NCBI RefSeq assembly: GCF_047785965.1
Contig: NZ_JBLOBF010000001.1
Location: forward strand, 186,001 to 250,000
From: Caldisericum exile_A
GTDB lineage: Bacteria > Caldisericota > Caldisericia > Caldisericales > Caldisericaceae
DNA: 64,000 nucleotides
Direction of reading: 5' to 3'
Shown: positions 1 through 9,020 of the stretch, in pieces
Numbering within the stretch: the first letter of the stretch is position 1
Layout: each line of letters opens with the position of its first letter
Program-made: the position numbers and the translations under genes
Notes under the pieces: generated by a model
What the model was told of the DNA's origin: nothing
Seen by the model: only the letters and a program-made list of their open reading frames with translations
The model's database searches: none

Positions 1-266
1 TTGGTGCTCTTGGAGTCCAGGTTTTTGCACGTGCTGATGTAACTTCAACAAGGAATCTTATGATCCTTGGGTTTGCATTCCTTTTTGGTCTTGGACTACC
101 ACCTGTCATATCTCAACATCCAATAACAATTCCGGGTGCAACATGGCTTGCAAATATACTTAATGGAATATTGCACACAAGCATGGCTGTCGGTGGAATT
201 ACCGCAGGAATTCTTGATAATATTATTCCAGGAACGGAAAAAGAAAGAGGAATTGGTGTAAGATAG
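1..266 (+). CDS. NCS2 family uracil/xanthine permease, C-terminal end (partial)
   Basis: This is the last 88 or so codons of a membrane permease whose 5' part lies outside the window; the frame is open from base 3. The family moves a nucleobase with a cation across the inner membrane. A hydrophobic segment follows the TRNLMILG stretch, and the protein ends with the GTEKERG motif that closes many NCS2 transporters. Uracil is a reasonable substrate because upp (uracil phosphoribosyltransferase) lies at 35140, but xanthine cannot be excluded. A strong terminator follows at once, so this gene ends its operon. Confidence 0.75.
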   Translation, partial: GALGVQVFARADVTSTRNLMILGFAFLFGLGLPPVISQHPITIPGATWLANILNGILHTSMAVGGITAGILDNIIPGTEKERGIGVR

Positions 267-286
267 TGCTTTAGGGCTTATGTTTG

Positions 287-317
287 AGGGAAGACGAATC
301 TGTCTTCCCTCTTTTTT
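287..317 (+). terminator. Rho-independent terminator after the permease
   Basis: A perfect 10-bp stem GAGGGAAGAC / GTCTTCCCTC with a short loop is followed directly by a run of six T. It sits about 20 bases after the permease stop codon and separates that gene from the tRNA cluster. Confidence 0.9.
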
Positions 318-348
318 ATGAGAGCGGTGAAATATTATGCAAAACCTC

Positions 349-376
349 TTGATTTTTTTTATAAACTAAATACAAT
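349..376 (+). promoter_or_regulatory. Promoter of the tRNA cluster
   Basis: The -35 box TTGATT (349-354) and the -10 box TACAAT (371-376) are separated by 16 bases. Transcription would start near 383, a few bases before the first tRNA at 390. The same box style (TTGATT/TTGAAA with TAAAAT/TATAAT) recurs at several other promoters in the window. Confidence 0.7.
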
Positions 377-389
377 ATACTTGCCTGAT

Positions 390-467
390 CGGGGCGTGGC
401 TCAGTTTGGCTAGAGCGTTTGGTTTGGGACCAAAAGGTCGAAGGTTCAAATCCTTCCGCCCCGACCA
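390..467 (+). tRNA. tRNA-Pro(TGG)
   Basis: The acceptor stem CGGGGCG pairs with CGCCCCG, and CCA is encoded at 465-467. The anticodon stem TTTGG/CCAAA encloses the loop TTTGGGA, giving anticodon TGG. It is the first gene of a seven-tRNA cluster. Confidence 0.96.
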
Positions 468-473
468 TTAGGT

Positions 474-550
474 GCGCCCATAGCTCAGCAGGATAGAGCA
501 ACGGATTTCTAATCCGTCGGTCGCTGGTTCAAGTCCGGCTGGGCGCGCCA
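474..550 (+). tRNA. tRNA-Arg(TCT)
   Basis: The acceptor stem GCGCCCA/TGGGCGC is complete and CCA is encoded. The anticodon arm ACGGA-TTTCTAA-TCCGT gives TCT, which reads AGA, a very common Arg codon in these genes. Its body closely resembles the other Arg tRNAs at 636, 716 and 41514. Confidence 0.96.
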
Positions 551-555
551 TTTAT

Positions 556-633
556 GGTGGGTGTAGCTCAACTGGTTAGAGTACCGGACTGTGGATCCGG
601 CCGTTGGGAGTTCGAGTCTCCTCACCCACCCCA
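556..633 (+). tRNA. tRNA-His(GTG)
   Basis: The acceptor stem is GTGGGTG/CACCCAC. The gene encodes the extra G at position -1 (base 556) opposite C73, the identity mark of tRNA-His. The anticodon arm CCGGA-CTGTGGA-TCCGG gives GTG. CCA is encoded. Confidence 0.96.
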
Positions 634-635
634 AG

Positions 636-712
636 GCGCCCATAGCTCAGAAGGATAGAGCGGTGGATTCCTAATCCGCAGGCCACAGGTTCGAATCCTG
701 TTGGGCGCACCA
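636..712 (+). tRNA. tRNA-Arg(CCT)
   Basis: The acceptor stem GCGCCCA/TGGGCGC and encoded CCA are present. The anticodon arm GTGGA-TTCCTAA-TCCGC (one T-G pair) gives CCT, reading AGG. It is three bases from the tRNA-His gene. Confidence 0.95.
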
Positions 713-715
713 TGT

Positions 716-792
716 GCGCCTATAGCTCAACTGGATAGAGCAACGGACTTCGGATCCGTTGGTTGCGGGTTCGACTCCTGCTAGGCGCGCCA
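716..792 (+). tRNA. tRNA-Arg(TCG)
   Basis: The acceptor stem is GCGCCTA/TAGGCGC and CCA is encoded. The anticodon arm ACGGA-CTTCGGA-TCCGT gives TCG, reading CGA/CGG. The gene is nearly identical to tRNA-Arg(ACG) at 41514, with a matched T-A for C-G swap in the acceptor stem. Confidence 0.95.
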
Positions 793-806
793 TTTTATAT
801 ATATGT

Positions 807-882
807 GGGTTCTTAGCTCAACTGGTAGAGCAACGGACTCTTAATCCGTAGGTTGCGGGTTCGAGCCCCGCAGAACCCACCA
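807..882 (+). tRNA. tRNA-Lys(CTT)
   Basis: The acceptor stem is GGGTTCT/AGAACCC and CCA is encoded. The anticodon arm ACGGA-CTCTTAA-TCCGT gives CTT, reading AAG. Confidence 0.95.
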
Positions 883-907
883 TTTTTATTTCAAGGACAA
901 TAAGAGT

Positions 908-992
908 GCGAGGGTGGCGGAACTGGCAGACGCGCTGGACTTAGGATCCAGTGAGGAAACTCATGCGGGTTCAACTCCCGCCCTTCGCACCA
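908..992 (+). tRNA. tRNA-Leu(TAG)
   Basis: The acceptor stem GCGAGGG/CCTTCGC has one G-T pair. A long variable arm follows the anticodon arm CTGGA-CTTAGGA-TCCAG (anticodon TAG). CCA is encoded. It is the last tRNA of the cluster, followed by T-rich sequence and the trigger factor gene. Confidence 0.95.
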
Positions 993-1051
993 TTTTTTAT
1001 TTTTACAGTTTTTATTAAAATATGTTGGACTATTTTATGGAGAGGTGAAAA

Positions 1052-2272
1052 ATGGATTACATAGTAAAAGAAAAAACTCAGTCAAAAATTGTTGGAGAAA
1101 TTACTCACAGTAAGGATGAAATTGAGAATGCAAAAAAAGAAGCTTATCTTAATCTTTCAAAAAAAATAAAAATTCCAGGTTTTCGTTTAGGAAAAGCTCC
1201 ATATGAGGTAGGCTCTGCTTACATTGGCCCTGAGCGCTTGCTTGAAGAAGCTTTTGAACTACTCCTTGATAAATCTATACCTGAATTTCTTGAAAAGGAA
1301 AATATTGATCCTTTTACAAAGCCTTCTGTCGATGTAAAGGAATTTTCAAACGATAGAATTGTTTATGAGGTTACAGTTGAATTTCTTCCACAAATTGAAT
1401 TTGATCCTGATAGAAAAATAGAGATAAAAAGAACAATTGAAATTAGTGAAAGTGAAATTGAAGAAAAATTAAAGGAACTTCAAGAAACTTTTACAGAACT
1501 TGAACCTAAGAATTCCCCTGTAGAAAATGGAGATATAATTGAAGTTGCATATAAAATTGGGGACAAAGAGGAACAAACCATAACAGTCGAAGTTGGAAAA
1601 GATAAGGTAGTTGGAAATTTTAATGAATTAGTTTTAGGGAAAGTTGTGGATGATGAATTTGAAGTTCAAACACAAAATACGGTCATAAAATTTAGAGTTG
1701 TTTCTATAAAAACAAAGAAAATCCCCGAAATAAACGATGATTTTGCTAAGGAAATTGGCTCAGATTCCTTAGATGCACTAAAGGAGAAAATAAAATCTGA
1801 ACTTCTTGAGAATAAGAAACTCCAATTAGAAGAGAATAGGGGAAGAGAAGCATTACATGATCTTGCATTAGAGTTAAACGTTGAGCTACCCCAAAAGTAC
1901 ATTGAAGAAGAGGTTGAATCTCGTTATAAAGAGTATGAAACTGAGTATCTGAAGCATGGTTTGAAGCTCGAATCTCTCCTTGAAAAAGAAGGAAAAACCG
2001 TTCTTCAATTCAAGGAAGAAATTAAGAAAAATATTATTCAGGAATTATTGGAAACTCTTATATTGAGGGAAATCATAAGAAAGAAAGGGCTCACTGTATC
2101 TAAGGAAGAAATTGAAGAGGAGTTTGAAAGAATTCTTATGGAGGAACATATTGAGAAAGGTACAGCAAAACTGAATGATGAAATTGTAAGATATATAAAG
2201 AATGAGATTTTAAAAAACAAAGCTATTTCAATATTGAAGGAAAATACTATAATATTGTTTGGAGGTGAGTGA
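1052..2272 (+). CDS. tig: Trigger factor, ribosome-bound chaperone and prolyl isomerase
   Basis: Trigger factor binds the ribosome exit tunnel and shields nascent chains. The 406-residue protein has the expected order: an N-terminal ribosome-binding domain containing the IPGFRLGKAP signature (about residues 40-50), a central FKBP-like PPIase domain (about 145-220) and a helical C-terminal chaperone domain. The GGAGAGGTG Shine-Dalgarno supports the ATG start. It opens the protein-quality-control operon tig-clpP-clpX-lon. The PPIase domain is short and divergent compared with E. coli, and the protein is slightly shorter than the usual 430 residues. Confidence 0.95.
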   Translation: MDYIVKEKTQSKIVGEITHSKDEIENAKKEAYLNLSKKIKIPGFRLGKAPYEVGSAYIGPERLLEEAFELLLDKSIPEFLEKENIDPFTKPSVDVKEFSNDRIVYEVTVEFLPQIEFDPDRKIEIKRTIEISESEIEEKLKELQETFTELEPKNSPVENGDIIEVAYKIGDKEEQTITVEVGKDKVVGNFNELVLGKVVDDEFEVQTQNTVIKFRVVSIKTKKIPEINDDFAKEIGSDSLDALKEKIKSELLENKKLQLEENRGREALHDLALELNVELPQKYIEEEVESRYKEYETEYLKHGLKLESLLEKEGKTVLQFKEEIKKNIIQELLETLILREIIRKKGLTVSKEEIEEEFERILMEEHIEKGTAKLNDEIVRYIKNEILKNKAISILKENTIILFGGE

Positions 2273-2273
2273 T

Positions 2274-2861
2274 TTGCCAATTATTCCAAGTGTAGTTGAA
2301 ACAACAGGAAGAGGTGAAGTAAGCTTTGATATTTACTCAAGGCTATTAAAAGATAGAATTGTTTTCTTGACAGGAGAGATTGAAACAATTCATGCAGATT
2401 TAATTGTTGCTGAACTTCTCTATCTTGAATCTCTTGATTCAACTCAGGATATATATCTTTACATTAACAGCCCTGGTGGAGAAGTCATTCCTGGAATGGC
2501 CATATATGATACTATGCAGTATATAAAGGCGCCTGTTGCAACAATTTGTTTAGGGCAGGCTGCGTCTCTTGCTGCGGTTATTCTTGCTTCAGGAAGGAAA
2601 GGAAAGCGATACGCTCTTCCACATTCAAGAATACTTATCCATCAACCCTGGGGTGGTGCGCAAGGTCAAGCTACTGATATTGAAATACAGGCAAAAGAAC
2701 TTATTAGGATAAAACGCATGATAAATGAGATACTTTCAAAACATACGGGACAACCGGTTGAAAAAATCCAAAAAGATACTGAAAGAGACTACTTTATGTC
2801 TCCTGAAGAAGCTAAAGAGTATGGGATTATAGACCAAATTATATCTATAAGAGAGCCATAG
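2274..2861 (+). CDS. clpP: ATP-dependent Clp protease proteolytic subunit ClpP
   Basis: ClpP forms the tetradecameric serine protease chamber that works with ClpX. The TTG at 2274 is chosen as start because GGAGGTGAG lies eight bases upstream and the product then begins MPIIPSVVETTGRGE, the usual ClpP N terminus. An in-frame TTG at 2259 lies inside that Shine-Dalgarno. The protein has 195 residues. Catalytic Ser98 lies in GQAASLAA, His123 in ILIHQPWGG, and the Asp in the ERDYFMSPEEA region. The last codon of tig precedes the start by one base, so the two are translationally coupled. Confidence 0.96.
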   Translation: MPIIPSVVETTGRGEVSFDIYSRLLKDRIVFLTGEIETIHADLIVAELLYLESLDSTQDIYLYINSPGGEVIPGMAIYDTMQYIKAPVATICLGQAASLAAVILASGRKGKRYALPHSRILIHQPWGGAQGQATDIEIQAKELIRIKRMINEILSKHTGQPVEKIQKDTERDYFMSPEEAKEYGIIDQIISIREP

Positions 2862-2869
2862 GATAAGGT

Positions 2870-4087
2870 ATGGAAGAACCAAGATGTTCTTTTTGCGGAA
2901 AATCTTATAGTGAGGTTGATAAGCTAATCACTGGTCCTGATGGTGTATATATTTGCGATGAGTGTGTTGTAAAGGCATACAATCTACTTGTGCATGAAGG
3001 AAAGAAGAAACAGTCAAAAAAACATATACCTCTTCCAAGTGAAATAAAGTCATTTCTTGACGAGTATATAATTGGTCAAGAAGAAGCAAAACTTGTGATT
3101 TCCGTTGCAGCATACAATCACTATAAAAGAATTTTCCAAAATGAAGGAGAAGTTGAAATAGAAAAGAGTAATATTTTGTTAATTGGTCCAACTGGTTCTG
3201 GAAAAACTTTTATTGCGAAAGTATTATCAAAAATTCTTGATGTACCACTTGCAATATCTGATGCAACTAGCATTACAGAAGCTGGATATGTTGGAGAAGA
3301 TGTAGAAAGTATCATACAGAGACTTCTTATTGCATCTGATTTTAATGTTTCAAAAGCAGAGAAAGGAATAGCATACATTGATGAGATAGATAAAATTGCA
3401 AGAAAAGGCGAGAACCCTTCTATTACAAGAGATGTGTCAGGGGAAGGGGTTCAACAGGGTTTGCTTAAAATCCTTGAGGGTACAATTGCAAATGTTCCTC
3501 CACAAGGAGGAAGAAAGCATCCACTCCAAGAATTTATTAAGGTAAATACAAAAGATATTCTTTTTATTGGAGGCGGAACTTTTGAAGGTATTGAAAAAAT
3601 TGTTGAAGAAAGGATTAAAAAGAGAAGAATTGGTTTTGCACAAGAAATTTTAACTGATGATAACGAAAATTCAAGAATTTTGCCTCAGGACTTGATAAAA
3701 TTTGGAATGATTCCTGAATTTGTAGGAAGGTTCCCAGTCATAGCAAAACTCAACAAACTTACAAAGGAAGAACTTGTTAGGATCTTAATTGAGCCAAAAA
3801 ATGCACTTGTAAAACAGTACCAGAAGATGTTTGAGATTGATGGAGTTTCCCTTGAATTTGAGAAGGAAGCTCTTGATTATATTGCAGATAAAGCATTAGA
3901 ACTTAATATTGGTGCCCGAGGTTTACGTTCAGTTATGGAACAATCAATGATAGAACTTATGTATAAGATACCTCAAAATAAATCTATCAAAAAGTGTATT
4001 ATAACAAGAGCCTTTCTCGAAGATGATGTTGAACCAATTTTATTGAATGCAAAGAATGAAAGAGTCGCTCTTAAAGAGGCAGCGTAG
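2870..4087 (+). CDS. clpX: ATP-dependent Clp protease ATP-binding subunit ClpX
   Basis: ClpX is the AAA+ unfoldase that feeds substrates to ClpP. The N-terminal zinc-binding domain has four cysteines (C6, C9, C29, C32). Walker A GPTGSGKT begins at residue 106, Walker B is YIDEIDK near residue 170, and the IGF loop that docks on ClpP lies in KKRRIGFAQEI. Length (405) is normal. It begins eight bases after clpP, the standard order in bacteria. Confidence 0.97.
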   Translation: MEEPRCSFCGKSYSEVDKLITGPDGVYICDECVVKAYNLLVHEGKKKQSKKHIPLPSEIKSFLDEYIIGQEEAKLVISVAAYNHYKRIFQNEGEVEIEKSNILLIGPTGSGKTFIAKVLSKILDVPLAISDATSITEAGYVGEDVESIIQRLLIASDFNVSKAEKGIAYIDEIDKIARKGENPSITRDVSGEGVQQGLLKILEGTIANVPPQGGRKHPLQEFIKVNTKDILFIGGGTFEGIEKIVEERIKKRRIGFAQEILTDDNENSRILPQDLIKFGMIPEFVGRFPVIAKLNKLTKEELVRILIEPKNALVKQYQKMFEIDGVSLEFEKEALDYIADKALELNIGARGLRSVMEQSMIELMYKIPQNKSIKKCIITRAFLEDDVEPILLNAKNERVALKEAA

Positions 4088-4102
4088 AGTGGAGGTAAAC
4101 TT

Positions 4103-6442
4103 ATGAATGAAAGAAATTGGAAAAAAAATTATGCACCATATTTTCCACTAAGAGGAATAGTGATATTTCCAGGGATGGTCGTGCCACTTATAGTTGGCCG
4201 TCCAAAATCAATAAATGCAATCGAAGAAGCACTTGCAACCGATAAGTTAATTGTTGTCTCAACACAGAAAAATGGACTTATTGAAGAACCTGAACCTAAG
4301 GATGTATACGATGTTGGTGTTGGATGTGAAATTATTCAGGTCTTAAGACTTCCTGATGGCACATACAGGATAATAGTTGAAGGAATTGAAAGAGTAAAGA
4401 TAACCCAATTCGATTTATCTCCAACAGTTTGGCATGTCTATGTTGAGCCCCTAAAAAGCACTTTTGAATCGTCTACAGAAACAGAAGCTTTGATGAGGCT
4501 TGTTTCCGATAAATTCGCTCTTTATTCAGAACTTAATAAAAAGGTTCCTCAGGATGCAATTCTCAGTTTGACAAATGTTGATTCTCCAGATAGGCTTATA
4601 ATGGTAGTAGTGTCAAACCTCTTTATACCTGTTGAAGAAAAGCAAAAAATCCTTGAAATGACAGATGTAAAGGAACAGTTAAACTATCTACATGAAGTTC
4701 TTGAAAGGGAAAATACAATTCTTGAAATATCAAGAAAAATTGACGAAGAGGTACGAAATAGAATTGAAAAAAGCCAAAAAGAATACTTTTTAAGGGAAAA
4801 ACTAAAGGAAATTGAACGAGAACTTGGCGAAGAAGGAGAAGGAGCAGGAACTATATCCGAGATAAAGAATAAGATGAAGGGAAGAAAGCTTCCCAAATAT
4901 GTAGTGGATAAGATTAACGAAGAACTTGAAAAGCTCAAAAAGATACCACCAATGAGTCCTGAGAGTGGTGTGATTCAAAATTATATAGATTGGCTTCTTG
5001 CACTTCCATGGGATAAAGCGACAACGGATACAATTGACATAAAAAAGGCACAGGAAATTCTTGATAAAAATCACTATGACTTAAAAGATGTGAAAGAGAG
5101 AATTCTTGAATTAATTGCAGTCAAGAAACTAAAAAGCGATGTAAAAGGCCCAATTCTCTGTTTTGTTGGTCCACCAGGTGTTGGAAAAACCTCCCTTGGA
5201 AAATCTATTGCTGAAGCACTTGGAAGAAAATTTGTAAGAGTTTCTCTTGGTGGTATCAGAGATGAAGCAGAGATAAGGGGACATAGAAGAACCTATGTTG
5301 GTGCATTACCAGGAAGAATTATTCAAGGAATAAAGCAAGCAGGAGTGAAAAACCCAGTTTTCCTTTTAGACGAGATTGATAAAGTTGGGGCTGATTTTAG
5401 AGGGGATCCAACTGCAGCACTTCTTGAGGCATTGGATCCAGAACAAAATAATGCCTTTTCTGATCACTATATTGAATTACCATTTGATCTATCAGAGGTG
5501 CTTTTTATAACAACTGCAAATGTAGTTGATACTATACCTCCAGCGCTTCTTGATAGAATGGAAGTTTTAACTTTGCCTGGCTATATTGATGAAGAAAAAC
5601 TTCAAATTGCAAAGAAGTTTATTATCCCAAAGCAACTTGAAGCACATGGTCTTGAACCTCAGGACTTAGTAATTTCTGAGAAAGCAATTCTTAAAATTAT
5701 AAATGAATATACAAGGGAAGCAGGCCTGCGAAATTTGGAAAGAACTATCACAAAGATAATAAGAAAAGTTGCAAAAGAAAAAGCTGAAAAAGGAAAAATC
5801 AGGAGAAGAATTACGGAAGAAAACTTGCGTAAGTACCTTGGTAAACCAGAGTTTTCAAGGGAGTTACAAGAAAAGAAAAGCCTTGTGGGTGTTGCTTGTG
5901 GTATGGTTGTGACACTTGCAGGAGGCGATATCGTTTATATTGAAGCAACAAAAATGTCAGGAAAGGGAAGTTTAATACTCACAGGACAACTTGGTGATGT
6001 GATGAAAGAATCTGCCCAAGCCGCATTGAGTTACATTAGGGCTAATGCAGAAAAACTTGGTATTCAACCAGATTTTTATGATAAGTATGATATACATATC
6101 CACGTACCTGAAGGAGCTGTGCCTAAAGAAGGCCCATCTGCGGGAATTACAATGTTTGTTGCACTTGTTTCTGTTTTGAAAGGAGTCCCAGTTAATAAAG
6201 ATGTTGCAATGACTGGCGAAATTACCCTTAGAGGTAGAGTGTTGCCGGTAGGCGGGATAAAGGAAAAAGTACTTGGGGCATACAGAGCAAATATTAGAAC
6301 AATAATTTTGCCTAAAGCAAATGAAATTGATGTTGAGGATATTCCCGAAAAAGTTCGATCCAACATAAAATTTTACTTTATAGATAATGTTGAGGAAGCA
6401 CTGAATATTGCACTGGAAAATGAGCATAGGGAAGATACTTAG
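4103..6442 (+). CDS. lon: ATP-dependent protease Lon
   Basis: Lon is a homo-hexameric AAA+ serine protease degrading misfolded and regulatory proteins. The 779-residue protein has an N-terminal LON substrate-binding domain (about 10-205), a coiled-coil region, Walker A GPPGVGKT at residues 356-363, and a C-terminal protease domain with the catalytic Ser679 in KEGPSAG and the Lys in LPVGGIKEK near residue 720. GGAGGT lies upstream of the ATG. No CIRCE or other heat-shock operator is visible. Its 3' end overlaps rodZ. Confidence 0.97.
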   Translation: MNERNWKKNYAPYFPLRGIVIFPGMVVPLIVGRPKSINAIEEALATDKLIVVSTQKNGLIEEPEPKDVYDVGVGCEIIQVLRLPDGTYRIIVEGIERVKITQFDLSPTVWHVYVEPLKSTFESSTETEALMRLVSDKFALYSELNKKVPQDAILSLTNVDSPDRLIMVVVSNLFIPVEEKQKILEMTDVKEQLNYLHEVLERENTILEISRKIDEEVRNRIEKSQKEYFLREKLKEIERELGEEGEGAGTISEIKNKMKGRKLPKYVVDKINEELEKLKKIPPMSPESGVIQNYIDWLLALPWDKATTDTIDIKKAQEILDKNHYDLKDVKERILELIAVKKLKSDVKGPILCFVGPPGVGKTSLGKSIAEALGRKFVRVSLGGIRDEAEIRGHRRTYVGALPGRIIQGIKQAGVKNPVFLLDEIDKVGADFRGDPTAALLEALDPEQNNAFSDHYIELPFDLSEVLFITTANVVDTIPPALLDRMEVLTLPGYIDEEKLQIAKKFIIPKQLEAHGLEPQDLVISEKAILKIINEYTREAGLRNLERTITKIIRKVAKEKAEKGKIRRRITEENLRKYLGKPEFSRELQEKKSLVGVACGMVVTLAGGDIVYIEATKMSGKGSLILTGQLGDVMKESAQAALSYIRANAEKLGIQPDFYDKYDIHIHVPEGAVPKEGPSAGITMFVALVSVLKGVPVNKDVAMTGEITLRGRVLPVGGIKEKVLGAYRANIRTIILPKANEIDVEDIPEKVRSNIKFYFIDNVEEALNIALENEHREDT

Positions 6443-7160
6443 AGAAGAACGTGAAAAAAGAAATTTAGCACTTGAGGACATCTCTAAGGAGACCCTTATA
6501 AGAGAATATTATCTTGAAAAAATTGAAAATGACGACTTTGGTTCTGAATTTGATGGTTTTATTCTTTCGTATATTAAGAAATATGCGGACTTTTTAGGAA
6601 TTGATTCTCAACCTCTTTTAAGCGAGTACAAGGAGCTTTTTAAAAAAAAGGAAATCGTTTATAAAACAAAAAATAAGAATATTGGATTAATTGTATTAGT
6701 AATCGTTTTGTTAATTATTATTGGAATTGTTCTGGTTATTGTGCAAAAAAGTAAAAACAGTGGATCTTCATTTGCTCCGAAAGAAAATATCACTCAAACT
6801 GAAACTTTACCCCAAAAAACTGAGTCTCCTCCACAAACTAATTCTCCAGGACAAAAAGCTCCTTCAACACCAACCACTTCTCAAACAGAAAACCTTGTCT
6901 ATCCTGTGAGCATTACACTAAAAGGCAATGGAAGGTGTTGGCTTGGCATTACTGTGGATGGAAAATATACGCAAAGATTTATAAATGCAAATGAGACTTT
7001 GGAACTGCATGCAAACAATTATATACAAATTCGGTTTGGAAATGCAAAAGTTGTTAGTGTTATCTATAATGGCAAAGATCTTGGAATTGTAAGTAGTAGT
7101 GAAACTGTTGTTGAATATAAATACACTCCAAATGGAGTAGAAAAGATAAAAATTCCGTGA
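6420..7160 (+). CDS. rodZ: RodZ-like cytoskeleton/cell-shape protein (HTH, membrane span, DUF4115)
   Basis: RodZ links MreB filaments to the membrane in rod-shaped cells. The product begins with an HTH_25 helix-turn-helix domain (IGKILREEREKRNLALEDIS), then has one transmembrane helix (about 83-107), a Pro/Thr/Gln-rich linker, and a C-terminal beta domain of the DUF4115 type. The ATG at 6420 is preferred over an upstream in-frame TTG at 6408, as it begins at the conserved domain. It overlaps the lon gene by 23 bases, so translation is probably coupled. Confidence 0.85.
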   Translation: MSIGKILREEREKRNLALEDISKETLIREYYLEKIENDDFGSEFDGFILSYIKKYADFLGIDSQPLLSEYKELFKKKEIVYKTKNKNIGLIVLVIVLLIIIGIVLVIVQKSKNSGSSFAPKENITQTETLPQKTESPPQTNSPGQKAPSTPTTSQTENLVYPVSITLKGNGRCWLGITVDGKYTQRFINANETLELHANNYIQIRFGNAKVVSVIYNGKDLGIVSSSETVVEYKYTPNGVEKIKIP

Positions 7161-8446
7161 AAAGAGTTTCTTTAATTAGTTTAGGCTGTCCTAAAAATCT
7201 TGTTGATTCTGAAAGGGTACTTGGTGAAGTTTCCTCCAAGTATTCAATTACATTTGGTACTGATAATGCAGATATCGTTTTGATTAATACATGCGCATTT
7301 CTTAAGGAATCAAGAGAAGAAAGTGAAGAAGTAATAAAGGAATTTATAGAAAAGAAGGAAAAAGGGAAAATTGAAAAATTGATTGTTATTGGCTGTTATC
7401 CATCATTAGATGTTGGAAATCTTAAAAAGAAATTTCCTTTTGTTGATGGTTTTGTTGGAACGAATAATATCAAAGATGTATTATTGGCGATAGAAAATGG
7501 TGGAGTTTATGTTGATAAGACCCCTGAATACGCAGATTTGCCCCGACTTCAGGTTACTTTATCGCATTACAGTTATCTAAAGATTGCTGATGGATGTTCT
7601 CATCGTTGTGCCTTTTGCCTTATACCAAAAATAAAGGGTGATACACATAGTTTTGATATAGATTTTCTTGTTCATGAAGCAGAAGCCCTCTCTAAAAATG
7701 GTGTCAAGGAACTTGTTTTGATTGCACAAGATACAACACAATATGGTATTGATTTGTATAAACAAGTTAAATTGGTTGATCTTTTGGAGGAATTAGAAAA
7801 AATAGATGGAGTATCATGGATAAGACTTCTTTACACATATCCTTCCCCTTATATGCATAAAGTAATTGACTACATTAAAAGATCAAAAAAAGTTGTGCCA
7901 TACATTGATATGCCAATTCAGCATGCATCAGATAGGATGCTTAGAGCAATGTTGCGTATGTACTCTAAAAAAGACCTTGAACAAATTGTTGAAAGTATGA
8001 AATCATCTCACATAGCTTTTAGAACTTCTGTGATTGTAGGTTTTCCAACAGAAACAGAAGATGATTTCAAGGAACTTGAGAAATTTATTGAAAAATATGA
8101 GATTGACCATATTGGCATTTTTAAATACTCGAATGAATATGGTACAATAAGTTACAATATGAAACAAGTCGAGGAAGAAATTAAACAAGAGAGATTTGAA
8201 AGATTAAATGAACTGAAAGATAAACTTGCTATTAAGAGAAGTAAGTCATTTATTGGTAAAGAGATATCTTTTATCGTTGATTATTATGATTCTACTTCTA
8301 AAAATTCTTATGGGCGCTCTATTTATGATGCTCCCGATATTGACAATGTTGTGATAGTAAAGGGAAAACTAAAACAAGGTGGAATTTACAGGGGGATTGT
8401 TAGACAGGTTAATCCTTATGAATGGTTGGTTGAGGTAATAAAATGA
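7157..8446 (+). CDS. rimO: Ribosomal protein uS12 methylthiotransferase RimO
   Basis: RimO is a radical-SAM enzyme that methylthiolates an aspartate of ribosomal protein S12. The N-terminal MTTase domain begins VSLISLGCPKNLVDSE. The radical SAM cluster site is GCSHRCAFC (CxxxCxxC), and a TRAM domain closes the 429-residue protein. The GTG start overlaps the rodZ stop (GTGA). The strong RimO-type N terminus distinguishes it from MiaB and MtaB. Confidence 0.95.
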   Translation: MKRVSLISLGCPKNLVDSERVLGEVSSKYSITFGTDNADIVLINTCAFLKESREESEEVIKEFIEKKEKGKIEKLIVIGCYPSLDVGNLKKKFPFVDGFVGTNNIKDVLLAIENGGVYVDKTPEYADLPRLQVTLSHYSYLKIADGCSHRCAFCLIPKIKGDTHSFDIDFLVHEAEALSKNGVKELVLIAQDTTQYGIDLYKQVKLVDLLEELEKIDGVSWIRLLYTYPSPYMHKVIDYIKRSKKVVPYIDMPIQHASDRMLRAMLRMYSKKDLEQIVESMKSSHIAFRTSVIVGFPTETEDDFKELEKFIEKYEIDHIGIFKYSNEYGTISYNMKQVEEEIKQERFERLNELKDKLAIKRSKSFIGKEISFIVDYYDSTSKNSYGRSIYDAPDIDNVVIVKGKLKQGGIYRGIVRQVNPYEWLVEVIK

Positions 8447-8985
8447 GAGTATTTATTGCTCTAAAAACAACATCCTATGAAGAGAGACTTTTTAAAATTT
8501 TGGAAGATATCAAAAAGGAAATTAAAGGTGATATAAAGTGGGTTTCAAAGAATAACCTACATGTTACAACAAAGTTTCTTGGAGAAATAGAAGAGTCGTT
8601 TCTAAAAGAAGTATTTAAAATTACTGAAGAAACTTCAAAATTTAGCAAACCTTTTTCGTTTGAAATTAAGGGTATCTCTGGTTTTCCAAAAAGAGACTTT
8701 GCAAGAGTTTTATTTTTTTCCATAGTTGACGTTGATAAGAATATTGAAAGTATAATGAGAAGACTTGACAAGGATTTTGAGAGGTATCATTTTAAGCGCG
8801 AAGAATCTTATCTCCCTCATATTACCTTTGGAAGATGCAGGACAAGCTATATAAACCTGGACGAATATAAGTTTGGAGATTTTGGTTTTATCGTAAATGC
8901 TTTCGGACTTACAGTTTATGAAAGTATACTGATGAATACTGGGCCTATTTATAAGGAAATTGAAACTTTTAATTTTCACAATTAA
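8443..8985 (+). CDS. thpR: RNA 2',3'-cyclic phosphodiesterase (2'-5' RNA ligase family)
   Basis: This 180-residue protein belongs to the 2H phosphoesterase family. The two catalytic HxT motifs are HVTT (in NNLHVTTKFLGEI) and HITF (in PHITFGRCR), and the N terminus MRVFIAL is typical. The family hydrolyses RNA 2',3'-cyclic phosphates in vitro; its cellular role is unclear. The ATG overlaps the rimO stop by four bases, and the gene ends this operon before the recA promoter. Confidence 0.9.
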   Translation: MRVFIALKTTSYEERLFKILEDIKKEIKGDIKWVSKNNLHVTTKFLGEIEESFLKEVFKITEETSKFSKPFSFEIKGISGFPKRDFARVLFFSIVDVDKNIESIMRRLDKDFERYHFKREESYLPHITFGRCRTSYINLDEYKFGDFGFIVNAFGLTVYESILMNTGPIYKEIETFNFHN

Positions 8986-8989
8986 TCAG

Positions 8990-8995
8990 TATAAT
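8990..8995 (+). promoter_or_regulatory. Probable -10 box of the recA operon
   Basis: TATAAT lies 25 bases before the recA ATG and would start transcription near 9002. The -35 region is poor: only T-rich sequence occurs at the right distance. No LexA-type operator could be recognised around it. Confidence 0.45.
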
Positions 8996-9020
8996 AAATA
9001 AGAAAGAGAGGTTGACGCGT

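Noticed and set aside
316..501. Minus-strand open frame across the first tRNAs
   Set aside because: It lies over tRNA-Pro and tRNA-Arg, which have full cloverleaf features, and has no Shine-Dalgarno or recognisable product.
993..1051. Promoter for tig between tRNA-Leu and the gene
   Set aside because: The gap is AT-rich and several box-like words occur, but no pair with normal spacing stands out; tig may be read through from the tRNA cluster.
2259..2273. Upstream TTG start for clpP
   Set aside because: It lies inside the GGAGGTGAG Shine-Dalgarno; the TTG at 2274 gives the standard ClpP N terminus.
1052..6442. Heat-shock operators (CIRCE or CtsR-like) before the protease genes
   Set aside because: No inverted repeat of the known forms was found in the short spaces before tig, clpP, clpX or lon.
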